Shown: positions 6,120-11,970 of the stretch, piece after piece
Position numbering within the stretch: the first letter of the stretch is position 1
Layout of the letters: every line of letters starts with the position of its first letter
Assembly (NCBI GenBank): GCA_934636325.1
Contig: CAKUAK010000086.1
Span: forward strand, 1 to 13,864
Source: an uncultured Eubacteriales bacterium
GTDB taxonomy: Bacteria > Bacillota > Clostridia > Oscillospirales > Butyricicoccaceae
DNA: 13,864 nucleotides
Direction of reading: 5' to 3'
Position numbers and translations under genes: made by a program
Notes under the pieces: generated by a model
Database searches by the model: none
Told to the model about the DNA's origin: nothing
The model's input: the letters and a program-made list of their open reading frames with translations, nothing else

Positions 6120-6156
6120 CCTTCCCCTCAAGGGGAAGGTGTCGGGCTTGCCCGAC
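6120..6156. repeat. Two palindromes flanking repeat copy B
   Basis: CCTTCCCCTCAAGGGGAAGG (6120-6139) is followed at once by GTCGGGC-TT-GCCCGAC (6141-6156). They abut the outer edge of repeat B and are absent from copy A. They may be the true terminal repeat of a longer element, or a separate element nested beside it. Confidence 0.55.
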
Positions 6157-6402
6157 GGATGAGGAGGAAGAATATATTGATTTGTACGTTCATCCGGAGA
6201 AAGTTCAGGTGAGAAGATATATCCAATGGCTCCCTTGTGTAAAGGGAGCTGTCAGACGGAAGGTCGTCTGACTGAGGGATTGATATGTATCGGCGACCGC
6301 CACGCTCCAGTAAAATTGCTGGCAATCCCTCCGGCAAAAGCAGGGCACTTTTGCCACCTCCCTTTACACAAGGGAGGCTTTTTTATGCGTCATTTTGTCT
6401 GT
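6157..6402 (-). repeat. Palindromic repeat element, copy B (inverted relative to A)
   Basis: The core 6228-6378 is the reverse complement of copy A's core, with the same four stems: CTCCCTT/AAGGGAG, GTCAGACG/CGTCTGAC, GGCAAAA/TTTTGCC and CCTCCCTT/AAGGGAGG. Outer similarity extends from GGATGAGG (6157) to CATTTTGTCTG (6391-6401). The GGCAAAA hairpin loop and the middle (about 6285-6330) are diverged from A while the stems stay intact. It ends about 12 bp from the stop of the YbaN-family gene and fills most of the gene-free stretch 5918-6413. Confidence 0.85.
6357..6384 (+). terminator. Repeat end that forms an intrinsic terminator
   Basis: CCTCCCTT-TACAC-AAGGGAGG followed by C and six T (6379-6384). 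It reads as a good rho-independent terminator on the + strand, facing the convergent YbaN operon, and would stop read-through from the lysis cassette. The stem is the outer palindrome of repeat B. Confidence 0.65.
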
Positions 6403-6413
6403 ACTACGCCGTC

Positions 6414-6803
6414 TTACCGGCCGCTGCCCGTGACCTCGCAGCTTTTGACGATGAATATGAAATAGACAAGGTGGGCCAGCCACACGGCGGCGAGGATCCC
6501 GCAGGGTATATACAGCCCGCGGCGAAGCATCATGGCAAAGCCGAAGGCCATCAGGGCCGTGACCGTGACCATTATGCGCGCCTTGGCCTTTGCCGTCATG
6601 CCCTGACCCCTGACATATGATTCGAGGTTGTTTTTATAAAGGGCCGTGCCGGTGAACCAGGCGTGCATTTTGTCCGAGCTGCGGGCAAAGCAGAAGGCGG
6701 CCAGCAGCAGGAAGGGGAAGGAGGGCAGAACGGGCAGCACCGCGCCGACCGCCCCCAGCCCGAGGGCGGCAAGGCCGAGGATGAGCCAGAGGGCTTTCTT
6801 CAT
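6414..6803 (-). CDS. YbaN-family (DUF454) inner-membrane protein
   Basis: A 129-residue integral membrane protein of the DUF454/YbaN family. The N-terminus has the family block LGLGAVGAVLPVLPSFPFLLLAAFCFARSS in two pieces (about residues 15-43), followed by the WF/LYKNNLESY section. Two more hydrophobic segments lie at about residues 76-92 and 97-118. Length is normal. The biochemical function of the family is not settled. I recall members lying close to iron or heme uptake genes in some bacteria, which fits this operon. The start codon overlaps the stop of the upstream gene in ATGA, so translation is probably coupled; GGAGATG lies about 7 nt before ATG. It is the last gene of a four-gene operon and ends next to repeat B. 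Confidence 0.9.
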   Translation of the reverse strand: MKKALWLILGLAALGLGAVGAVLPVLPSFPFLLLAAFCFARSSDKMHAWFTGTALYKNNLESYVRGQGMTAKAKARIMVTVTALMAFGFAMMLRRGLYIPCGILAAVWLAHLVYFIFIVKSCEVTGSGR

Positions 6804-7141
6804 TTATTCATCTCCAGTCGTCTTTTTTCTTTCATGCTCTCTATCATATGACGGGCGGCCATCCCGGGGTGATAAAAGATCATCCGCGGGCCGGAAAAGC
6901 GCATGACCTCTTTGATGCGGGCCCGCATATCGGAGCGGTAGCAGTGTACCTTGCAGTTAGAGCAGAAGGTCTTTGTCTCCATAAAGGGGCATCTGTCCGA
7001 CCGCGCGGCGGCATAGTCCAGAAGCCCGCGGCACCGGGGGCAGAGCCCCTTTTTTGTTCCGTGCTTTTTTCGGCAGTATATGCCGATCATAAGGGCGACC
7101 GTCTCTTTTTCCCGGCGGCGCTTGTCGTCAGCACTGCTCAT
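6800..7141 (-). CDS. Nitrous oxide-stimulated promoter family Cys-rich protein
   Basis: A 113-residue cytosolic protein matching the family named after a nitrous-oxide-stimulated promoter in Pseudomonas. The marks are EKETVALMIGIYC, LCPRC, RCPFMETKTFCSNC, HCY, and MRFSGPRMIFYHP. Cys 23, 34, 37, 51, 60, 63 and 67 with His 27 and 66 look able to hold zinc or another metal or cluster. The function is not established; the pattern implies metal binding. ATG at 7141 is chosen because GAGGAGGG lies 8 nt upstream and the family N-terminus begins here; the longer open frame upstream shadows the ABC gene. The start lies inside the last codons of the ABC protein (14-nt overlap), and its own stop overlaps the YbaN start. 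Confidence 0.87.
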   Translation of the reverse strand: MSSADDKRRREKETVALMIGIYCRKKHGTKKGLCPRCRGLLDYAAARSDRCPFMETKTFCSNCKVHCYRSDMRARIKEVMRFSGPRMIFYHPGMAARHMIESMKEKRRLEMNK

Positions 7142-8813
7142 GCATATGGCCCTCCTCGATCCGGTATATGCGGTCGGCGATGGCCATGGTCGATTCCCGG
7201 TGAGAGACCAGTATGATGGCCTTTTTGTCCTTCTGATCCCTGAGGGCCTTGAGGATGATGCCCTCGTTGATGCTGTCGACATTGCTTGTTGGCTCGTCGA
7301 GCAGTATGAGCCCGCTTCCCCGCAGGAAGGCGCGAGCAATGCCGATGCGCTGCTTTTCACCGGCCGAAAGGCCGCTGCCCAGCGCGCCGACCCTCGTCTT
7401 ATAGCCGTCGGGCAGCGACATTATAAGGTCGTGGACAGAGGCCATGCTGCAGGCCTCCTCCAGCTCGGCCCGGGACGCGCCGGGGCGGGCCATAAGAAGA
7501 TTGTCCTCTATCGTCTCGTCGAAGAGATAGGTCGTCTGGCTGACCAGCGTGACGTTGTCAAGCAGGCTCTCGGAGTCGATCTCCTCGATGTCGGTATCGT
7601 TATAGGCGATCTCGCCGCCGCTTTTGCGCCAGAAGCGCAGCAGCAGCTTCAGAAGGGTCGACTTGCCGCAGCCCGAACGGCCGATGATGCCGATTATCTC
7701 GCCACGGCGGGCATGCATGCATATGTCGGACAGTATCCGGGCGTCGCCGTCATAGGAGAAGTCGAGGTTTCTGACATCGAGGCGGTCGAAGTCGAACCGC
7801 CTGCCGTTTTTGACCGGGGTGACGGCCGGCTGTTCGGCCAGCAGGTCGAGGACGCGGTCGCCCGAGGCCAGGGTCTGGGTCAGATTGCCGGGCAGGGCCG
7901 ATATGGCGATGACCGGGCCGAAGGAGCCGAAGATGGCGGTGACGCCGATCAGCATGCGGCCGGGGGTCAGAGCCCCGCGGGCCACAAGGTATATCCCGGC
8001 GGCCAGCGACAGTATTATAAAGAGGGAAACACACAGCTCGGTGGCCGCGGCGGCGGCCGAGGTGTCCCGCTTCATGCGCTTTGTCTCTTCAAGGAGCTGG
8101 TCGGACCGGCGGTCGACCTCTTTTTCGCGCTCTTCCCCCGCGCCGTAAAGGACGATCTCTTTGACACCCTTTATGCTGTCGAGGAAGAAGGCGCTGAAGG
8201 AGGAGAACCCGGCGCGGTATCGGACGCCCGAAGCCTTGAGCCTGCCCGACGAGAGAATGGGCAGCAGCACCCCCACCGTGACATAGCCGCATAGGGCGGC
8301 CAGGGCCAGCAGGGGATGGGAGATCCGCCATACAAAGATGGTGACGCAGAGCGAGACGATGACGGCGATGCAGACCGGCGACACCGTGTGGGCATAAAAG
8401 ACCTCGAGGGTCTCTATGTCGGAGGTTATCATGGTTATGATCGCCCCCTTCTGCTTGGTCTCCAGCTTGGCGGGGCAGAGGACCCGAAGGGCCGAGAATA
8501 TCCTGTCGCGCAGCACGGCCAGCAGGCGGAAGGCGATATAGTGGTTGCTGTACTGCTCGAAATACCGCAGCAGACCGCGCAGCGCCCCGCAGCCGACGGC
8601 CGCGGCGGCAATGGCGCCGTAGGAAAGGGCGATGGGCTCTCCGATGGCCTTGGCCGCGCCGACCGCACCCATAAGGGTGACCCCCATGGCGCAGATAAAT
8701 CCGGCCGAGCCGTTGATGACGGCCAGGATCATTATGTATGAAAGGCTGCCGAGCAGAAGGATGAGGCTCGACATTATTTTTATCCCGCTTCGGCGGTACT
8801 GCTTTTTATTCAT
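7128..8813 (-). CDS. ABC transporter half (membrane plus ATPase), second partner
   Basis: A 561-residue exporter-fold half transporter, with a six-helix membrane domain (about 12-310) and an ATPase domain (about 345-561). ATPase motifs: Walker A GRSGCGKS 378-385, Q-loop Q426 in VSQTTYLF, a variant signature LSAGE 482-486, Walker B LILLDE 502-507 with catalytic E507, and H538 in VSHRE. ATG at 8813 is taken because GGAGGC lies 8 nt upstream and MNKKQYRRSG starts the family. It overlaps the upstream ABC gene by 8 nt (ATGAATAA). With that gene it should form a heterodimer in the membrane. Sequence resemblance is to CydDC/YbtPQ/IrtAB-like pairs in Clostridia. The substrate is not readable. The IdeR-like operator suggests a metal-linked cargo such as a siderophore or heme compound. 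Confidence 0.93.
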   Translation of the reverse strand: MNKKQYRRSGIKIMSSLILLLGSLSYIMILAVINGSAGFICAMGVTLMGAVGAAKAIGEPIALSYGAIAAAAVGCGALRGLLRYFEQYSNHYIAFRLLAVLRDRIFSALRVLCPAKLETKQKGAIITMITSDIETLEVFYAHTVSPVCIAVIVSLCVTIFVWRISHPLLALAALCGYVTVGVLLPILSSGRLKASGVRYRAGFSSFSAFFLDSIKGVKEIVLYGAGEEREKEVDRRSDQLLEETKRMKRDTSAAAAATELCVSLFIILSLAAGIYLVARGALTPGRMLIGVTAIFGSFGPVIAISALPGNLTQTLASGDRVLDLLAEQPAVTPVKNGRRFDFDRLDVRNLDFSYDGDARILSDICMHARRGEIIGIIGRSGCGKSTLLKLLLRFWRKSGGEIAYNDTDIEEIDSESLLDNVTLVSQTTYLFDETIEDNLLMARPGASRAELEEACSMASVHDLIMSLPDGYKTRVGALGSGLSAGEKQRIGIARAFLRGSGLILLDEPTSNVDSINEGIILKALRDQKDKKAIILVSHRESTMAIADRIYRIEEGHMHEQC

Positions 8814-10545
8814 AACGCGCCTCCGTATAGCCCTCTTCAAGCTGCTTCTGGGCGGTATAGAGCCGGGCATAGCCGCCCTTTTGCTCCATCAGCCCGGCAT
8901 GGGTCCCGCTTTCGGCCACCATGCCCTCACGCATGTAATAGATAAGGTCGGACGGAACGACGTTGGCCAGCCGGTGGGATATGACTATGACCGAGCGGTG
9001 TGCCGACAGCTCTTTGATATTGGCCATGATGATGGCCTCGCTCTCGACGTCGATGTTGCTGGTCGCCTCGTCAAAGACATATATGTCCCTGTCGGCCACA
9101 AGGCCGACGGCCAGCGCCAGACGCTGCTTCTGGCCGCCGGAGATATTGGCGGCGTCCTCGGTTATGACCTTGTCGAGGCCGCCGTTTTGGCGTATGAAGC
9201 CGTCCAGATTGACCTTTTCGAGGGCCGCGTAGATCTCGCTGTCGGTGACATCGGGGCGGGCCAGGCGGAAGTTCTGCCTTACGGTGTCGTTGAAGATATA
9301 TGTATTGCAGCCGACGATGGCCAGATGGGAATAATAGCTGCTTCGGGAAAGGGTCTCGACAGGCACACCGCCGGCCGTCACCCGGCCGGAGGAGGGGCGG
9401 AAAGCGCCCGAGATCATATTGACGACGGTCGATTTGCCGCAGCCCGACTCGCCGACGATGGCCGTCATGCCGGTGCGGGGGAAGGACATGGTCACATTTT
9501 TCAGCACGTCGCGCTTGCCGTCATAGGAAAAGGTGACGTTTTCAAGGGCTATATCGGTGCCCTCGACCTCACGGCTGCCCCAGACGGGGTCGGGCTGGTC
9601 GAGCAGGGCCAGTATGCGTCCGCCGGCCGACGCGCCGTTCATGGCGACATGAAATGCCGAGCCGAAGGCGCGGAGGGGCAGGAAGAAATCGGCCGCCGTA
9701 AGGATCAGAAAGAGAGCCGACCAGGGGGACAGCCTGCCTTTTGCCGCGTCGAGGACGGCCAAAGCGACGCCGATGCCCGCGCCGCCGTAGGCGACAAGGT
9801 CCATTATCGTCGTGCTGGCCAGCTGCATGACCAGGACCTTCATGGTGATCTTCCGGAACTCTTCGCTGTTGGCATTCATCTTCTCGTGCTGCGCGCCGTC
9901 GGCGCCGAAGATCTTGAGCTCCTTCATGCCCTGGACGCTGTCGAGAAAGCTGTCGCCCATAGAGGTGTATTTGCCCCAGTATTTGGCAAATATCCTGTTG
10001 GCGTATTTGGATACGGCGACGATCGACAGGGGGATGAGGGGGACGCAGGCCAGCAGCACGAGGGCGACCCTGCGGTCGATCCCGACCGTTATGCAGAAGA
10101 GGATGACCGGGGCCAGCATGGCATAGAAAAACTGCGGGATATATGACGAATAATAGAGGTCGAGCTGCTCGATGCCCTCGACAGCCACCTGGGTCAGTCC
10201 CGCCATGCTCATTCCGTCGGCCGAGCCGACCCCCAGCCTGACGATCTTGTCATAGACCCGGCGGCGCAGATCTTTCTTTACGCCGCGGCCAAGTCTGTCC
10301 TTGAGGCCGCCGGCAAGGCGGGTCGATATATACCTTACGCATACGGCGGCCAGGGTGATGGCGGCGGGACGCAGGAAGATACCCGCGCCGTCGCCGGGGG
10401 CATACCCGGCCGCCAGACCGACGGCGCGGCAGATGCAGGCCGTCACGGTCACGCTGGCCGCAAGGCCGACTATCATCAGCGCGACGGTATAGAAGATGTA
10501 TTTCCGGTTGCTTCCCAGCAGCCGGAGCAGCTTTTTGTCTATCAA
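8806..10545 (-). CDS. ABC transporter half (membrane plus ATPase), first partner, TTG start
   Basis: A 579-residue exporter-fold half transporter, with membrane helices between about 15 and 300 and an ATPase domain from about 332. Motifs: Walker A GESGCGKS 365-372, signature ISGGQ 468-472, Walker B DIYVFDE 487-493 with catalytic E493, and H524 in VISHR. At the Q-loop position the usual glutamine is replaced by C413 (IVGCNTYIF). The start is TTG (10545-10543) with GGGAGG 7 nt upstream; no better ATG precedes it. It heads the four-gene operon. Q-loop loss here and the LSAGE signature in the partner imply that the two ATP sites are not equal. The leader carries a terminator-like hairpin and a DtxR/IdeR-like dyad. 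Likely the YbtP/IrtA-type partner of a metal-related transporter; cargo unknown. Confidence 0.93.
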   Translation of the reverse strand: MIDKKLLRLLGSNRKYIFYTVALMIVGLAASVTVTACICRAVGLAAGYAPGDGAGIFLRPAAITLAAVCVRYISTRLAGGLKDRLGRGVKKDLRRRVYDKIVRLGVGSADGMSMAGLTQVAVEGIEQLDLYYSSYIPQFFYAMLAPVILFCITVGIDRRVALVLLACVPLIPLSIVAVSKYANRIFAKYWGKYTSMGDSFLDSVQGMKELKIFGADGAQHEKMNANSEEFRKITMKVLVMQLASTTIMDLVAYGGAGIGVALAVLDAAKGRLSPWSALFLILTAADFFLPLRAFGSAFHVAMNGASAGGRILALLDQPDPVWGSREVEGTDIALENVTFSYDGKRDVLKNVTMSFPRTGMTAIVGESGCGKSTVVNMISGAFRPSSGRVTAGGVPVETLSRSSYYSHLAIVGCNTYIFNDTVRQNFRLARPDVTDSEIYAALEKVNLDGFIRQNGGLDKVITEDAANISGGQKQRLALAVGLVADRDIYVFDEATSNIDVESEAIIMANIKELSAHRSVIVISHRLANVVPSDLIYYMREGMVAESGTHAGLMEQKGGYARLYTAQKQLEEGYTEARYE

Positions 10546-10567
10546 GAATATTCCTCCCGGAGAAAAT

Positions 10568-10585
10568 AGTTAGCCATACCTAACT
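10568..10585 (-). promoter_or_regulatory. DtxR/IdeR-like operator in the ABC operon leader
   Basis: AGTTAG, six bases, CTAACT. On the coding strand it includes TTAGGTATGGCTAAC, which shares 13 of the first 16 positions with the classical IdeR/DtxR box (TTAGGTTAGGCTAACC). It lies 23 bp before the TTG start and downstream of the only good promoter, so repression would be by roadblock. It suggests control by a metal-dependent DtxR-family repressor. Confidence 0.6.
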
Positions 10586-10591
10586 TCGGCC

Positions 10592-10618
10592 AATAATAAA
10601 CGCCGGGCCTGCCCGGCG
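10592..10618 (-). terminator. Terminator-like hairpin in the ABC operon leader (possible attenuator)
   Basis: A perfect 8-bp stem, CGCCGGGC-AG-GCCCGGCG, followed on the minus strand by TTTATTATT. It sits between the predicted promoter and the first gene. Since the upstream tRNA unit has its own terminator, this hairpin is best explained as an attenuator or a guard against read-through. Confidence 0.55.
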
Positions 10619-10632
10619 CTGAGTTTGGGTTA

Positions 10633-10662
10633 AGTATACATAAGATATAAGTAAAAAGTCAA
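10633..10662 (-). promoter_or_regulatory. Sigma-A promoter of the ABC operon
   Basis: On the minus strand: TTGACT (10662-10657), an 18-nt spacer, TATACT (10638-10633). The predicted start near 10626 gives a leader of about 80 nt. Repeat C2 ends only 3 bp upstream of the -35 box. Confidence 0.65.
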
Positions 10663-10665
10663 TAT

Positions 10666-10747
10666 GCTGTCAGGGGATCGCTTCGCATTGCGATGCGTCA
10701 CGCGGGTCGGCGTGTTTTTGCCGCGCACGTGTCACGACAAAACATAT
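10666..10747 (-). repeat. Second repeat family, copy C2 (short form)
   Basis: Reverse complement of C1 (2253-2396), with 27 identical bases at 10684-10710, the same CTGTCAGGGGATCGC end at 10667-10681 and a degraded AACATAT end at 10741-10747. It lacks about 60 bp that C1 has, including C1's large hairpin. It sits between the tRNA terminator and the ABC promoter. Confidence 0.78.
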
Positions 10748-10750
10748 TAC

Positions 10751-10781
10751 AAAAAAAGTCTGTGATAACACAGACTTTTTT
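10751..10781 (-). terminator. Terminator of the tRNA-Ser unit
   Basis: GTCTGTG-TTAT-CACAGAC flanked by A-run and T-run (AAAAA before, TTTTTTT after on the minus strand). It begins 2 bp after the CCA end of tRNA-Ser(GCT). The symmetric A/T arms would also let it work on the + strand. Confidence 0.88.
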
Positions 10782-10782
10782 A

Positions 10783-10872
10783 TGGCGGAGAAAGAGGGAT
10801 TTGAACCCTCGCGACGCTTTCACGCCCTACTCCCTTAGCAGGGGAGCCCCTTCACCACTTGGGTATTTCTCC
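10783..10872 (-). tRNA. tRNA-Ser, anticodon GCT
   Basis: Class II tRNA of 90 nt. The acceptor stem GGAGAAA/TTTCTCC, discriminator G and an encoded CCA are visible. The anticodon arm CTCCC-TGCTAAG-GGAG gives anticodon GCT (reads AGC and AGU). The long variable arm TAGGGCGTGAAAGCGTC and the GGTTCAAATCC T-arm are typical of serine tRNAs. It follows tRNA-Ser(UGA) by 43 bp in the same unit. Confidence 0.97.
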
Positions 10873-10915
10873 GTGTGTATAAAATTAAAGGTAAGCCAGA
10901 CCGCCAAAATCAAAA

Positions 10916-11004
10916 TGGCGGAGAGAGTGGGATTCGAACCCACGGATGCTTGCACATCGCCGGTTTTCAAGACCGGTGCCTTAAACCAACTCGACCATCT
11001 CTCC
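10916..11004 (-). tRNA. tRNA-Ser, anticodon TGA
   Basis: Class II tRNA of 89 nt. Acceptor stem GGAGAGA/TCTCTCC, discriminator G and encoded CCA. The anticodon stem ACCGG-TCTTGAAAA-CCGG shows anticodon TGA (reads UCA and other UCN by wobble). A long variable arm (GATGTGCAAGCATC) and the T-arm GGGTTCGAATCCC follow. It is the first gene of a two-tRNA transcript. Confidence 0.97.
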
Positions 11005-11020
11005 TCAACGATGCCTGTAT

Positions 11021-11049
11021 AGTTTATCACAGCTTTTCAGAATTGTCAA
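11021..11049 (-). promoter_or_regulatory. Sigma-A promoter of the tRNA-Ser unit
   Basis: On the minus strand: perfect TTGACA (11049-11044), 17-nt spacer, TAAACT (11026-11021). It lies 16 bp before the 5' end of tRNA-Ser(UGA), so the primary transcript needs only a short 5' leader removed. Confidence 0.78.
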
Positions 11050-11176
11050 TGGCTGACATGGCGCCGGGAATAAAAGTTTGGCGGCCGGGCGGCCGGTGCG
11101 CCGGGCGGGAAAGGGCCTCTCCGGCGACTTATAGAAAAAACCTATAACAGACCTACATATAATCCGATATTTGTAT

Positions 11177-11205
11177 TTGCATTTATCGACCGGGGGTGTT
11201 ATATT
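11177..11205 (+). promoter_or_regulatory. Sigma-A-like promoter ahead of the sigma/anti-sigma genes
   Basis: TTGCAT (11177-11182), 17-nt spacer, TATATT (11200-11205). A transcript from about 11212 meets a terminator at 11271-11297 before the sigma gene. No other convincing promoter was seen between 11298 and 11397. Confidence 0.55.
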
Positions 11206-11211
11206 CTAATT

Positions 11212-11297
11212 GCAAACAAACATGAAACACTCATTTCCTCAATCACTATATCCCCGTGTCCGAACATTAAAGCCTCTGCTTCCTCAGGGGCTTTTTT
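11212..11297 (+). ncRNA. Candidate short transcript or attenuated leader upstream of the sigma factor
   Basis: About 85 nt between the promoter at 11177-11205 and the terminator at 11271-11297. It is AT-rich and unlike the GC-rich stretch before it (11050-11130). A short open frame (ATGAAACACTCATTTCC from 11222) lacks a ribosome site. It could be an independent small RNA or a leader that limits expression of the sigma gene. The rest of the 393-bp gene-free stretch (11005-11397) holds only promoters and unexplained sequence. Confidence 0.35.
11271..11297 (+). terminator. Intrinsic terminator in the sigma-operon leader
   Basis: AGCCTCTG pairs with CAGGGGCT (one wobble) across a 6-nt loop, followed by five further T. 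It lies about 60 nt after the expected transcription start and 100 nt before the sigma gene. Confidence 0.75.
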
Positions 11298-11397
11298 GCT
11301 GTCCAAATTCCCAAAATGAAAATAATGATCAAAAAAACATATGCCGCTGCGATAAAATGCCGGGCTCGTGCATTAACTTAATGAAAGGTGTGAGAGA

Positions 11398-11958
11398 ATG
11401 CTGCTTTTTGCCTTAACATCAGATATTGGGCAAACAACAGAATACGCGGATCTGGATATCCTTCTTCAGGGCATTGCCCGGGGCGACAGGGATTGTCTGG
11501 GAAAGCTATATCAGGCTGCACGCATATCTGTTTACAGCTTCGCCCTTTCTGTTTTGAAAAACCATCAAGATGCAGAGGATGTGCTTCACGACTGCTATGT
11601 TGCGATTTGGAACGGCGCGGGGGGCTATTCCTCGCAGGGGAAGCCCTTGGCGTGGATCATGACCATTGCCAGAAACCTGTGTATGCAGCGCCTTCGAGAG
11701 CGAAAGAAAACAGAGGATATCCCTCAGGAGGATCGTGAGCGGTATCTTCCGGACACCGGATCGCTCTCGATGGAGGATCGCAGCATCCTTCTTGCCTGCA
11801 TGGAGCAGTTATCGGATGAAGAGCGGCAGATCGTCACACTTCACGCGGCAGCCGGGTTTAAGCACAGAGAGATCGCGGCGCTTTTAGAGCTTCCGTTGTC
11901 TACGGTTCTTTCAAAATATGCCAGAGCCATAAAACGGCTGAAACGATTCTTGCAATAG
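11398..11958 (+). CDS. ECF-type RNA polymerase sigma factor
   Basis: A 186-residue sigma factor that directs core RNA polymerase to its own promoters. Sigma-2 spans about residues 19-100, with the DAEDVLHDCYVAIW core-binding stretch and the WIMTIARNLCMQRLR helix for -10 recognition. Sigma-4 spans about 130-185, with LSDEERQIVTLHAAAGFKHREIAALL and LPLSTVLSKYARAIKRLKRFL forming the helix-turn-helix for the -35 element. Region 3 is missing, as in ECF factors. AAAGGTGTGAG precedes ATG. The anti-sigma gene starts 12 nt after the stop, so this is a standard sigma/anti-sigma pair held inactive until a surface signal arrives. Codon use is more balanced than in the neighbours (fewer TCG and GTC runs). 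Which genes it controls is unknown. Confidence 0.93.
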   Translation: MLLFALTSDIGQTTEYADLDILLQGIARGDRDCLGKLYQAARISVYSFALSVLKNHQDAEDVLHDCYVAIWNGAGGYSSQGKPLAWIMTIARNLCMQRLRERKKTEDIPQEDRERYLPDTGSLSMEDRSILLACMEQLSDEERQIVTLHAAAGFKHREIAALLELPLSTVLSKYARAIKRLKRFLQ

Positions 11959-11970
11959 GAGGAGGCAGAA

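Noticed and set aside
7080..8294. Long + strand open frame (404 codons) opposite the second ABC gene
   Set aside because: Same reason: no ribosome site, and the opposite strand is a clear ABC protein.
8632..10146. Long + strand open frame (504 codons) opposite the ABC genes
   Set aside because: It is the antisense shadow of the first ABC gene in GC-rich DNA. Its translation shows no known motif, while the minus strand carries full Walker and signature motifs.
10568..10585. Fur box
   Set aside because: A Fur box is a longer, AT-rich GATAAT-type repeat. This site has TTAGG/CTAAC halves, closer to DtxR/IdeR.
10693..11022. + strand open frame of 109 codons
   Set aside because: It runs through repeat C2 and the antisense of both serine tRNAs, so it is not a protein gene.
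11210..11250. Auto-regulated ECF promoter (GAAAC-type -35) before the sigma gene
   Set aside because: TGAAAC occurs at 11223, but no CGTC-like -10 lies at the usual distance, and it would precede the terminator.
11222..11416. Small protein gene in the sigma leader
   Set aside because: No ribosome site, it runs through the terminator hairpin, and its product looks random.
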